This document shows, piece by piece, positions 6,343 to 13,058 of a DNA stretch of 17,565 nucleotides; position 1 is the first letter of the stretch; each line of letters begins with the position of its first letter. The notes under the pieces are model-generated. The model made no database searches, was not told the origin of the DNA, and was given only the letters and a program-made list of their open reading frames with translations. This DNA is from Actinomycetes bacterium. GTDB taxonomy: Bacteria; Actinomycetota; Actinomycetes; Actinomycetales; Cellulomonadaceae. Location of the stretch: NCBI GenBank assembly GCA_023432565.1, contig JAEYUL010000030.1, positions 1 to 17,565 on the forward strand, given 5' to 3'. A program made the position numbers and the translations under genes.

Positions 6343-7770
6343 ATGCCATCCATCGCGGAGCTGGTGGCCATCAAGGAGAGAGTCGAGGACAGGTTCCTCG
6401 GGCAGCCCGGCGTGACCGGGATCGACGTCGGCTACAAGGTCGTCGGGGGCGAGCAGACCGACGAGGTCGCGATCCGCGTCCACGTCGAGGAGAAGCGGAC
6501 GGACGTGCCGAAGTCCCAGAAGGTCCCCAAGACCATCGACGGCGTCGTCACCGACGTGCTGGAGCGCAAGTACGAGCTGCAGGTGGTCCGCACCCCGCTG
6601 GACGTCAGCGCGCTCGCGGACACCACCCACTACTCGACGCTCGAGGGTGGCATCAGCATGGGTCCGAGCCGCGTGATCGGCGGGTACGTCTACTCCGGCA
6701 CGCTCGGCGCGATCGTCACGGACGGCGCCAGCGGCGACAAGGCGGCCCTGACCAACTTCCACGTCGCGTGCGTCGACGACGGGTGGAGCGTCGGCGACCG
6801 GCAGGTGCAACCGAGCCGCGGCGACACCGGCGTCCCGCCGGGCGACGAGTTCGGCGCGATCCTGCGGGCCGTGCTCTCGTCGCACGTCGACGGCGCGGTC
6901 GTCTCGATCGACGCCGGACGGTCCACGTCGTCGACGATCGTCGACATCGGCACGGTCAACGGCACCACGACCGCGACGCTCGGCATGGCGGTCCGCAAGC
7001 GTGGCCGCACGACCGGGCTGACGTACGGGTCCGTCGACGGTCTCGCGCTGTCCGTGAGCGTCGACTACGGCGACGGCCTGGGCGTGCACGTCCTGACCGG
7101 CCAGGTGAGCATCACCACCGACACGACGAAGAACCCCGTCTTCTCCGACCACGGGGACTCAGGCTCCGTGATCGTCGACTCCACGGGTGCCGTCGTGGCC
7201 CTGCTGTTCGCAGGCGCCGGCACCAACACGGTCGGCAACCCGATCACGGACGTCCTGTCCGAGCTGAACATCTCCATCCCCGTGGGGAAGTCGATCATCA
7301 AGGACATCAAGGACGGGCGTAAGGACTTCGTCAAGGACAAGGACAAGGAGCACCGCAAGGACGTCATCAAGGACAAGGAGCTGAAGAAGGAGCTCATCAA
7401 GGACAAGGAGCTCAAGAAGGAGGTCGTCAAGGACAAGGAGCTCAAGAAGGAGCTCGTCGCCGACGGCAAGCGGCTCAAGGACCTCGTCGACGTCATCAAG
7501 GAGCCCGATCTCCCACCGATCGACCCGGGCGACCCGGGACCCGGGCCGGGTCAGGGCGGCTTCGCGGGCCGGCTCGCCGAGATCGAGGGGCGCCTCGGCG
7601 CGCTCGAGTCCTTCATCTCCCCCGAGCTGCGCCCGGACCTGACGTCCAGCGCGTTCAGCGGCGAGGAGGAGCTGACGTCCGAGGAGATCGCGGCGCTGCG
7701 TGCCGAGGCGGAGCGGCAGGCCGCCGACGCCGCGGCGGCCAAGACCGACCTCGACAACCTGCTCGGCTGA
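6343..7770 (+). CDS. Trypsin-fold serine protease with N-terminal domain and Lys/Asp/Glu repeat tail
   Basis: Predicted 475-aa protein without a signal peptide, so probably cytoplasmic. Residues 1-80 form a small alpha/beta domain also found as the adjacent 73-aa protein. Residues about 100-315 look like a chymotrypsin-fold protease: His140 in LTNFHV, Asp183 in HVDGAVVSID, and Ser273 in HGDSGSVI give a complete candidate triad. Residues 318-385 are a highly charged tail holding three consecutive decapeptides of the form hhKDKELKKE (341-370), preceded by KDKDKEHRKD. A Pro/Gly/Asp linker (388-406) leads to a short coiled coil (LAEIEGRLGALESFI, 411-425), then ELRPDL and an acidic, Ala-rich C-terminus. 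It is the first gene of a cassette with two ATP-grasp-type genes. The repeat tail could be the modification substrate of the ligase. The protease fold is confident; activity and the tail's role are inferred. Confidence 0.88.
   Translation: MPSIAELVAIKERVEDRFLGQPGVTGIDVGYKVVGGEQTDEVAIRVHVEEKRTDVPKSQKVPKTIDGVVTDVLERKYELQVVRTPLDVSALADTTHYSTLEGGISMGPSRVIGGYVYSGTLGAIVTDGASGDKAALTNFHVACVDDGWSVGDRQVQPSRGDTGVPPGDEFGAILRAVLSSHVDGAVVSIDAGRSTSSTIVDIGTVNGTTTATLGMAVRKRGRTTGLTYGSVDGLALSVSVDYGDGLGVHVLTGQVSITTDTTKNPVFSDHGDSGSVIVDSTGAVVALLFAGAGTNTVGNPITDVLSELNISIPVGKSIIKDIKDGRKDFVKDKDKEHRKDVIKDKELKKELIKDKELKKEVVKDKELKKELVADGKRLKDLVDVIKEPDLPPIDPGDPGPGPGQGGFAGRLAEIEGRLGALESFISPELRPDLTSSAFSGEEELTSEEIAALRAEAERQAADAAAAKTDLDNLLG
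7363..7452 (+). repeat. 30-bp in-frame tandem repeat encoding KDKELKKE decapeptides
   Basis: Three consecutive 30-bp units (7363-7392, 7393-7422, 7423-7452) encode VIKDKELKKE, LIKDKELKKE and VVKDKELKKE. The units are nearly identical at the DNA level, with CTG/CTC and first-codon differences. The codons AAG, GAC and GAG make this the most A-rich stretch of the gene. The period keeps the frame, unlike the repeats near 5.6 kb, so the peptide repeat itself appears to be maintained. Confidence 0.9.
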
Positions 7771-7780
7771 GCACGTCGGT

Positions 7781-7810
7781 CCCCGGCCGGTGACGACCCA
7801 CCGGCCGGGG
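7781..7810 (+). terminator. Strong hairpin between protease gene and second cassette gene
   Basis: A perfect 11-bp stem (7781-7791 CCCCGGCCGGT with 7800-7810) closes an 8-base loop, starting 10 bases after the protease stop. It has no T-tract, and the ribosome binding site of the next gene (GAGGGGAGA, 7819-7827) follows at once. It may partly terminate transcription or stabilise the 3' end of the first cistron, giving more protease than ligase. Confidence 0.5.
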
Positions 7811-7830
7811 CGCCGACCGAGGGGAGAGCC

Positions 7831-8622
7831 ATGATCGTCGTCCTGTGCGACCTCGACGACGCTGCGGCCCTGTGGTTGCACGCACGGTTCCGTGAGCGCG
7901 GCCGCAGCAGCACGCTCGTCACGTCCGCGCTGCTGTCGTTCGCCCGACGACGATCGCAGCGCATCGGTCGCAGCGGCACCCGTGCCGTCGTGGACCTGGG
8001 TGACGCCGGGGTCGTCGACGACCCGGACCTCGTCGTGAACCGGCTCGTGTCGCCGCCCGTCGCCGCGTGGCAGTACGCGCGAGCGAGCGAGCGCGACTAC
8101 GCCGGTGCGGAGATGGCCGCCTTCACGCTGAGCTGGCTCGCGGCCCTGCCGGCGGTGGTACGCAACCGGCCGACGCCTACGTGCCTGGCCGGGCCGGCGC
8201 CGCATCCGCTGCGCGCCGCGGTCCTCGCGCACCAGGCAGGGCTCGACGTCCCCGACGCCAGCTTCGGCGCAGGGACGTCCACGCTGCAGCTCCTCGAGTC
8301 CGCGGTGCGCGGTGCGGCCGACGGCGCACGCGCCGTGCACCTCGTCGTGCTCGACGGACAAGTCCTGGACCCCGACGGTGTCGCGCGACGAGCGGGCGCC
8401 CCGATGCCGGCGGCGTTCGCCGCAGCCGTCGCACGGTTCGCGGGGGCCGTCGGCGCCGACGAGGCGTTGCTCGGCCTCGACGTCGTCGTCGCCGCAGGGC
8501 GGTGGTGGTTCACCGGGATGACGCCGCTGCCCGACCTGCTCACGGCCGGTGACGTGCTCGTGGACGCCCTGCTCGCCCTGGCGACGCCGGTGCCTGCGCG
8601 TCGGCCGGTGGGGGTGGCCTGA
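7831..8622 (+). CDS. Degenerate ATP-grasp-like protein, partner of the downstream ligase
   Basis: Predicted 263-aa soluble protein. Read alone it is not recognisable, but it aligns by eye with the downstream ATP-grasp ligase. DLVVNRLVSPP (67-76) matches VDGVYVRPIEP; a helical stretch with ALPAVVRNRPTPTCLAGPAP and HQAGLDVPDA (about 104-143) matches the ligase's ASPLSAMASN and LAGGFDTPET. Near the end, LGLDVVVAAGRWWFTGMTPLPD (from 214) parallels its AGVDLKL...FEVNPSPG. The central nucleotide-binding part is shortened by roughly half, and the Mg-binding Glu and Asn of FEVNPSPG are replaced (FTGMTPLP). It is therefore likely a catalytically dead scaffold or substrate-recognition subunit. The ATG follows a strong RBS, and its stop overlaps the next start (TGATG), indicating translational coupling. 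The function is inferred. Confidence 0.75.
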   Translation: MIVVLCDLDDAAALWLHARFRERGRSSTLVTSALLSFARRRSQRIGRSGTRAVVDLGDAGVVDDPDLVVNRLVSPPVAAWQYARASERDYAGAEMAAFTLSWLAALPAVVRNRPTPTCLAGPAPHPLRAAVLAHQAGLDVPDASFGAGTSTLQLLESAVRGAADGARAVHLVVLDGQVLDPDGVARRAGAPMPAAFAAAVARFAGAVGADEALLGLDVVVAAGRWWFTGMTPLPDLLTAGDVLVDALLALATPVPARRPVGVA

Positions 8623-9566
8623 TGAGCGTCGTCGTGTGGGGCGTGCCGACGGAGAGCCCGGTGGAGCTGCTGCTGGACGCTCTCACGCGGCGCGGCGCCG
8701 ACCCCGTGGTGGTGCACCCGCGGCGCTTCCTGGAGCAGGACGTCGACGTCCGGATCGGCAGCGGCGAGCTGCGGGGATCCCTGCGCGTCGGCGGAGTGAC
8801 GACCGACCTGCGCGCCGTCGACGGCGTCTACGTGCGACCCATCGAGCCCGAGCTCGTCCCCGAGCTGCGGGACCTGGCTCCCGACGACGCGGCAGTGCTG
8901 CGTGCCCGCGCGCAGTTCGACGCGCTCATGGCCTTCACCGAGGCCGCGGGCGACGCGCTCGGCACCCGCGTCGCGAGCCCGCTGTCCGCGATGGCGTCCA
9001 ACATGTCGAAGCCCTACCAGGCGCAGCTCGTGCTGGCCGGAGGGTTCGACACCCCGGAGACGCTCGTCACCGACGACCCCGACGCCGCCCGCGAGTTCGT
9101 CCTGTCGCACGACGGCGCGATCTACAAGTCGGTGAGCGGCGTGCGGTCGATCGTCACCGTCGTCGACCTCGCCCGTGACTCGGCGCGACTCGAGCGGATC
9201 CGCTGGTGCCCAGTGCAGTTCCAGGAGAACGTGCGGGGCCGGGACGTGCGCGTGCACGTCGTCGGCGACGAGGTGTACGCCGCGATCGTCTCGTCCGCGG
9301 CGACCGACTACCGGTATGCGCGCGCCCAGGTCGGGCAGGACGCCACTCTCGCGCCGCACACCCTCCCCGACACCCTCGCCGCGCGGTGCGTCGCGCTCGC
9401 CAAGTCCCTGGACCTGCCGTTCGCGGGCGTCGACCTCAAGCTCGCCGACGACGGACGCGTCGTCTGCTTCGAGGTCAACCCCTCGCCCGGCTATCCCTGG
9501 TACGAGACCGCTGCTGACCTGCCCATCTCCGACGCGCTCGCCCGCTGGCTCATGCGCTGCCCCTAG
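8622..9566 (+). CDS. RimK-type ATP-grasp ligase
   Basis: Predicted 314-aa cytoplasmic ligase. ATP-grasp enzymes activate a carboxylate as an acyl phosphate and join it to an amine or hydroxyl, making amide or ester bonds. Residues 1-110 form the N-terminal domain. SNMSKPYQAQL (126-136) and GFDTPETLVT (141-150) match the pattern seen in RimK-like and graspetide-type ligases. Lys169 (IYKSVSG) is a candidate nucleotide-binding residue, and QFQENVRGRDVRVHVVG (199-215) holds Glu202, Arg207, Asp208 and Arg210. The C-terminal GVDLKL (Asp271) and FEVNPSPG (Glu284, Asn286) supply the usual metal ligands, so it looks active. Its start overlaps the preceding stop by one base, with GGTGGGGGTGG upstream as RBS. 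The acceptor and donor are unknown; the acidic/Lys repeats of the first gene product are the best local candidate substrate. Confidence 0.88.
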   Translation: MSVVVWGVPTESPVELLLDALTRRGADPVVVHPRRFLEQDVDVRIGSGELRGSLRVGGVTTDLRAVDGVYVRPIEPELVPELRDLAPDDAAVLRARAQFDALMAFTEAAGDALGTRVASPLSAMASNMSKPYQAQLVLAGGFDTPETLVTDDPDAAREFVLSHDGAIYKSVSGVRSIVTVVDLARDSARLERIRWCPVQFQENVRGRDVRVHVVGDEVYAAIVSSAATDYRYARAQVGQDATLAPHTLPDTLAARCVALAKSLDLPFAGVDLKLADDGRVVCFEVNPSPGYPWYETAADLPISDALARWLMRCP

Positions 9567-9639
9567 CCACCCGCGCCCCCCTGTGCGCGTAGCCGCGCGT
9601 CGGCTCATGCGGTCGGCGTCGCCCAGAACCCGCCGGTCC

Positions 9640-10473
9640 TCACCCGACGAGGCGGCTCCGTAGCTCGACCACGTCGAACGGCGCCAGGGTCGTCGTCGTG
9701 AACGCGGTGCCGTCGATGGTGCGCCACTCGCGGTCGTCGTCCTCGTCCACGCGGTACCTGCCCTTCCACACCGTGGTGAGCGTGACCGTGAACGTTCCCG
9801 CCTGCTCGTAGACGTGCTCGACGTCCCTGCTGGGGTACGGGCCGCCTGGCGACGTCGTCGTCAGGGTCTGCCCGTCGCCGAAGTCCCACGTGTACTCCAC
9901 CGGCCACGCGACCACGTCGATGCCGTAGTCGAACAGCGTCGTGCGGAACGTGCGCTCGGCAGGCTCGACCCATCCGATGATCCCCTTGTTCACCAGCACG
10001 GTCCCACCCTCGCCGGGCTGGCGGTGCATCACGGTCGGCTCGATGGACAACCGCCGGAAGTCCGCCTGGGTGAGCCGCGGAAGCAGGTCGTCCGGGCACA
10101 CCCACCCGATCCGCATCTCCCATCTCGACCACGGCGCACCCGCCGCCGCTCGCGTCCGGCGCCACAGCGGCATCACCGGCTCGTCCTCGCCGCACTCCGG
10201 GACGGGCACGGTGCCGTTCGGAGGAGAGCACTCCCCCTCGATGTCCGACTCCAGGTACTGCGAGTCCACGTTGCACAGCCGTGCATACGCGTAGTCCACC
10301 AACGGGTCGTTGTCGCCTCGCCACGAGCGGTACTCCTGGTACCGCTTGAAGCGGTCTCCGACGGTGACCTCATCCTCATCGGCACTCCCCCATACCGCGG
10401 CCGCCGGCGCGCTCGTCACGAAGAACAGCACCAGACAGAGGAGGCTCGCGCGCACTCCTCTGACGGGTGTCAC
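9640..10473 (-). CDS. Secreted PKD-domain protein
   Basis: Predicted 277-aa exported protein of unknown role. An N-terminal signal peptide (basic TPVRGVR, hydrophobic LLCLVLFFV, then SAPAAA with likely cleavage after residue 26) is followed by a Cys-containing region without recognised domain (Cys68, 82, 94, 126). A PKD-like beta domain spans about 188-240: YTWDFGDGQTL, then HVYEQAGTFTVTLTT, the classic PKD pattern. The GTG at 10473 was selected because it overlaps the upstream lipoprotein stop as GTGA and directly precedes the signal peptide; an earlier in-frame start at 10518 would add 15 Arg/Gly-rich residues. The two genes are evidently translationally coupled. Its stop is 73 bp from the convergent ATP-grasp gene. 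PKD domains usually mediate protein or glycan contacts outside the cell. Confidence 0.85.
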   Translation of the reverse strand: MTPVRGVRASLLCLVLFFVTSAPAAAVWGSADEDEVTVGDRFKRYQEYRSWRGDNDPLVDYAYARLCNVDSQYLESDIEGECSPPNGTVPVPECGEDEPVMPLWRRTRAAAGAPWSRWEMRIGWVCPDDLLPRLTQADFRRLSIEPTVMHRQPGEGGTVLVNKGIIGWVEPAERTFRTTLFDYGIDVVAWPVEYTWDFGDGQTLTTTSPGGPYPSRDVEHVYEQAGTFTVTLTTVWKGRYRVDEDDDREWRTIDGTAFTTTTLAPFDVVELRSRLVG

Positions 10474-11141
10474 GAGGCGACGTCGATGTCGTCGACCTGG
10501 ACGCCCTTCACCACCCACCCGTCGGCGCTGTGCCCGAGCACCATGGTGGCGCGGTAAGCCGCGGCCTCCGGTACTTCCTCGAGAACGTCCCCATCCGCAG
10601 AGACGACCCTTGACGGATGTTCTGTCAGCTCGACGCTCGCAACGAACGACCCGTCACCGTTGTCGAACGCCGAGCCGAACCCCAGGTCGACGGCGCCCCC
10701 GACACTGCGACTCCCCGCTCGGTGGATTGCCACCGCCTGCTCACGAACGCTGGCGCAGAACTTGCACTCGCTCCCGCTCAACGCGTCCCACTCGGCGAAG
10801 TCACCTGTCGCGGTCACGTACGTCACAAGAGCGGCGAAGTACTTCGCGACGGCGATCGCGTTGTCCTCGGTGGCGGGGCCGTCGAGCGCCTCCGGCCGAG
10901 CGGGGGACTTGGTCACGTCCTGGTCGGGACCCGACGTCGGCGCCGCGCTCGACGTCGGCGCCGATGGGAGCGTCGGCGACGGCTCGGGCGTGGCCGGCGT
11001 CGACGTCGTCGACGAGCGCGCCGGTGTCGTCGGAGCCTCGGTCGCACTCCCGGCGGTACACCCCGCCACACCGAGCGTGCCGACCAGCACGCCGAGCCAC
11101 ATCCGCCGCACCCTCGCTCGCATGCGGACGAACCTACCCAT
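10470..11141 (-). CDS. DUF6318-like lipoprotein
   Basis: Predicted 223-aa lipoprotein. A basic N-terminus and hydrophobic stretch end in a lipobox, LGVAGC, with Cys28 as the lipidated residue. A Thr/Ser/Pro/Ala-rich tether (about 32-80) precedes the folded domain. There, AVAKYFAALVTYVTATGDFAEW and the ECKFC motif (Cys126, Cys129) resemble the DUF6318 family, a group I recall from actinobacterial lipoproteins; its function is unknown. The ATG at 11141 has AGGGG five bases upstream; an ATG at 11123 (preceded by GGTAGG) would give a shorter signal peptide and is almost as good. It is the first gene of a coupled pair with the PKD protein and probably acts at the outer face of the membrane. The frame is open further upstream through palindrome B, but that part looks non-coding. 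Confidence 0.83.
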   Translation of the reverse strand: MGRFVRMRARVRRMWLGVLVGTLGVAGCTAGSATEAPTTPARSSTTSTPATPEPSPTLPSAPTSSAAPTSGPDQDVTKSPARPEALDGPATEDNAIAVAKYFAALVTYVTATGDFAEWDALSGSECKFCASVREQAVAIHRAGSRSVGGAVDLGFGSAFDNGDGSFVASVELTEHPSRVVSADGDVLEEVPEAAAYRATMVLGHSADGWVVKGVQVDDIDVAS

Positions 11142-11306
11142 ATCAGCCCCTGCCCCGGGGTGGCTCGTCCACAGGAACGTTGCCTCCTCGCACGCACCCC
11201 CGTCCCGCCTGCACCCCAGCTCGACGCCACCCGAGCACCCGCTCGGCCCCGCGGCCGCTCGACCCCTCACGCACGCCCCGATGCAACGCTCGTCGGCGCC
11301 GCACCC
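11142..11306. other. GC-rich non-coding stretch upstream of the lipoprotein gene
   Basis: Apart from the lipoprotein ribosome binding site at its left edge, I see no gene or clear promoter here. The plus strand is C-rich, like the sequence beside palindrome A, but has no regular tandem period. It presumably holds the promoter for the lipoprotein and PKD pair. Confidence 0.4.
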
Positions 11307-11372
11307 GTCGATGCAGGGATGAATGCAGCCCACGTGCACCTGGGCTGCGCCAGTCCTGCATCCATCCCTGCA
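11307..11372. repeat. 61-bp palindromic element, copy B
   Basis: The left arm TGCAGGGATGAATGCAG (11312-11328) and the right arm at 11356-11372 are inverted, with one mismatch (a G-U pair in minus-strand RNA). They are separated by 27 bp, the same total length as copy A. The 23 bases 11307-11329 are identical to copy A; the right arm differs by one base; the spacer matches at about 15 of 27 positions, including a shared CTGGGCT. An inner stem CAGCCCA/TGGGCTG (11326-11332 with 11341-11347) replaces the inner stem of copy A. The element lies between two divergent genes, so it is not a simple terminator. Confidence 0.8.
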
Positions 11373-11484
11373 GCCAGGCTCTCGCCGTGCACAGCCCGCC
11401 ACGCCTCGCGGCGCATGCCTCAGCGATCGACGTCACGATCGGCCCCGTCGCGGGGTCCAGCGGCCGGCCCACCGCCGGACGGAC

Positions 11485-11579
11485 ATCTATGCGTATGAAT
11501 TGATTCGCCCCGGTGCGCTCGCGGCCCTGAGGCCGAGACGGTGGTGGACCGATCAACCACCGATCACAGGGGGCCCCTC
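11485..11579 (+). promoter_or_regulatory. Upstream region of the two-helix membrane protein gene
   Basis: The sequence TATGCGTATGAATTGATTC (about 11488-11506) is by far the most AT-rich piece in this intergenic region and offers -10-like hexamers (TATGCG, TATGAA). No matching -35 can be fixed. A clear ribosome binding site, AGGGGG (about 11568-11573), precedes the ATG at 11580. Confidence 0.35.
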
Positions 11580-12089
11580 ATGACCGCTCGACCCGCACCG
11601 ACCGAGTCCACCACCACCTCCGCCACTACCACCTCCGGCCCCGAAGCCGCCCCGCCGGCCCGGGTCAACAAGCGGGCACACGTGTTCGGCACGCTCCTGC
11701 TGGTGCTCGGCGTCATCATGCTCGTCGGCGGTGCCGGCGCGTGGGGCGCCGTCGCCCAGGGGCTCTCGCAGGAGAAGGTCCACGTGACCGACAATGCGCC
11801 GGCGTTCAGCGGGCAGCGTGTCGACGCCCCGTGGGAGGCGTGGGCTCAGTCCGAGGCGATCCGCGCCGACCTGCAGGAGATGACGGGTGGGCGGACCTAC
11901 GCCGAGGTCGATCGTGAGGACCCTGTCCGTCCGAGCGTCGCGACCGGCACGTTCCTGCGGGCGTCCCTCATGACCTCGGTGATCGGGTTCGGCGTCGCTC
12001 TCGCCGTCGTCGGCGTCAGCGTCGGGTTCGTGCTCGGCGGCCTGGGCCTGCGCAGCCTCGCCCGCCTCCCGGAGGTCCTGACGGCCTGA
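11580..12089 (+). CDS. Two-helix membrane protein of the group often labelled LigA
   Basis: Predicted 169-aa membrane protein. A Thr/Ala/Pro-rich cytoplasmic N-terminus (1-32) is followed by transmembrane helix 1 (about 36-60, FGTLLLVLGVIMLVGGAGAW), a polar loop (62-125) with EKVHVTDNAPAF and an acidic DREDPVRP, and helix 2 (about 127-155). To my knowledge, similar actinobacterial proteins are often named 'aromatic ring-opening dioxygenase LigA' in databases. Nothing here looks like a dioxygenase: there are no metal-ligand motifs and it is clearly membrane-embedded. The ATG at 11580 has AGGGGG upstream and was chosen over one at 11541, which lies before that site. It is convergent with the peptidase S51-like gene. 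The function is unknown. Confidence 0.8.
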   Translation: MTARPAPTESTTTSATTTSGPEAAPPARVNKRAHVFGTLLLVLGVIMLVGGAGAWGAVAQGLSQEKVHVTDNAPAFSGQRVDAPWEAWAQSEAIRADLQEMTGGRTYAEVDREDPVRPSVATGTFLRASLMTSVIGFGVALAVVGVSVGFVLGGLGLRSLARLPEVLTA

Positions 12090-12104
12090 ACCTCGCAGCG
12101 AGGT
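12090..12104 (+). terminator. Short hairpin after the membrane protein gene
   Basis: ACCTCG and CGAGGT form a 6-bp stem with a CAG loop immediately after the stop. It is short and without a T-tract, so termination here is only possible. The 86 bp to the convergent peptidase stop show nothing else clear. Confidence 0.35.
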
Positions 12105-12190
12105 GAGCCGGTTCGGGCTAGCGGGCGGCGCCCTGCAGCGTGCCGGTCGTGGGCGAGTAGCGCGCGCCCTGGGTGGACCCGCTGACCGGC

Positions 12191-12859
12191 TCAGCCCGCG
12201 TCCCCGAACCTCGTCCACGTCCCCTCGGAGACCACGCTGACCGTGCCGTCGGCGACCGCGATCGCGGTCTGGTCGTCGATCGCGTACGACGGGACGCCGA
12301 TCTCGGCCGCCCACCGCTGCGCGTCGGTGAGCGTGTTCGTCGGGAACCGGTCCAGGTGCGGGAAGATCGCGAAGTCGACGAGGCCGAGCGTGCGGTCGTC
12401 CGGCGCGCCCGCCCACTCGACGAAGTACTCGCCGATCCGCGGCGCCATCGCCATGCTGCCCGCGCTCACCCCGACCCAGACCGTGTCGGCGAGCGAGGGC
12501 AGCAGGTCGGCCAGTCCCGACTGGCGCGCCCAGTGGGCCAGGTACGTCGCGTCGCCGCCGTCGACCAGCAGCACGTCGGCAGCATCGACCCACGGGATCC
12601 AGCGCTCGGCTCCGATCGAGGCCAGAGCCGTCAGCTCGAGCACCCCGAGCGAGGCCCAGCCCAGGCCGGACAGGTACGGGTCGTCGGGACCGCCCGCGAC
12701 CACGCGGCGCACCGACTCCGGTCCACACATCGGGTGGCCCCACTGCGCGGTGGGGACGACGAGCGCGCGGCTCTCCGCGACGGGCTTGCCGAGCATCCGC
12801 TCGAGCGCCGATCGGATGCTGGGGTTGGTGACGCCTCCGGACGTCAGCAAGAGCTTCAC
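12191..12859 (-). CDS. Peptidase S51 (peptidase E)-like hydrolase
   Basis: Predicted 222-aa cytoplasmic protein with the class-I glutamine amidotransferase-like fold of peptidase family S51, whose best-known member, peptidase E, cleaves Asp-X dipeptides. Supporting motifs are LLLTSGG at the N-terminus, LLVDGGDATYL (97-107), the nucleophile elbow VGVSAGSMAM with Ser132, and FPHLD with His168 as the probable catalytic base; VSYAIDDQTAI-like sequence near 190-200 is also typical. The length fits the family. The GTG start at 12859 has an excellent ribosome binding site (CGGAGG, four bases of spacing). It is divergent from the VOC-fold gene. The precise substrate cannot be read from sequence; cyanophycinase-related activities are less likely at this size. 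Confidence 0.87.
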   Translation of the reverse strand: MKLLLTSGGVTNPSIRSALERMLGKPVAESRALVVPTAQWGHPMCGPESVRRVVAGGPDDPYLSGLGWASLGVLELTALASIGAERWIPWVDAADVLLVDGGDATYLAHWARQSGLADLLPSLADTVWVGVSAGSMAMAPRIGEYFVEWAGAPDDRTLGLVDFAIFPHLDRFPTNTLTDAQRWAAEIGVPSYAIDDQTAIAVADGTVSVVSEGTWTRFGDAG

Positions 12860-13058
12860 GGTGCCTCCGGGCTCGCGACGGGCAGGGCCGGGTCGATACC
12901 CCGATCGCCATCGAACCGCGCGTCCGCTCCTCGCGCACGACGCGGTGGTCCCGGGCTGACGTCGCTGTGTGCCGGAACGGGGGAGTCGGCCCCGCGGCCG
13001 CCCCTCGTCAGTCCGAGTTGTCCTGTTCTACGCTGATGCTCGACGACTGGGGGATCCG

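Noticed and set aside
11142..11402. Upstream extension of the lipoprotein frame through palindrome B
   Set aside because: It would bury the signal peptide and lipobox inside the protein, and its sequence matches the non-coding palindrome rather than a domain.
12119..12190. A short minus-strand tail reading VSGSTQGARYSPTTGTL and ending at a stop, just after the peptidase S51-like gene
   Set aside because: It looks peptide-like but is out of frame with the peptidase, has no start codon or RBS of its own, and is too short to support a gene or remnant.
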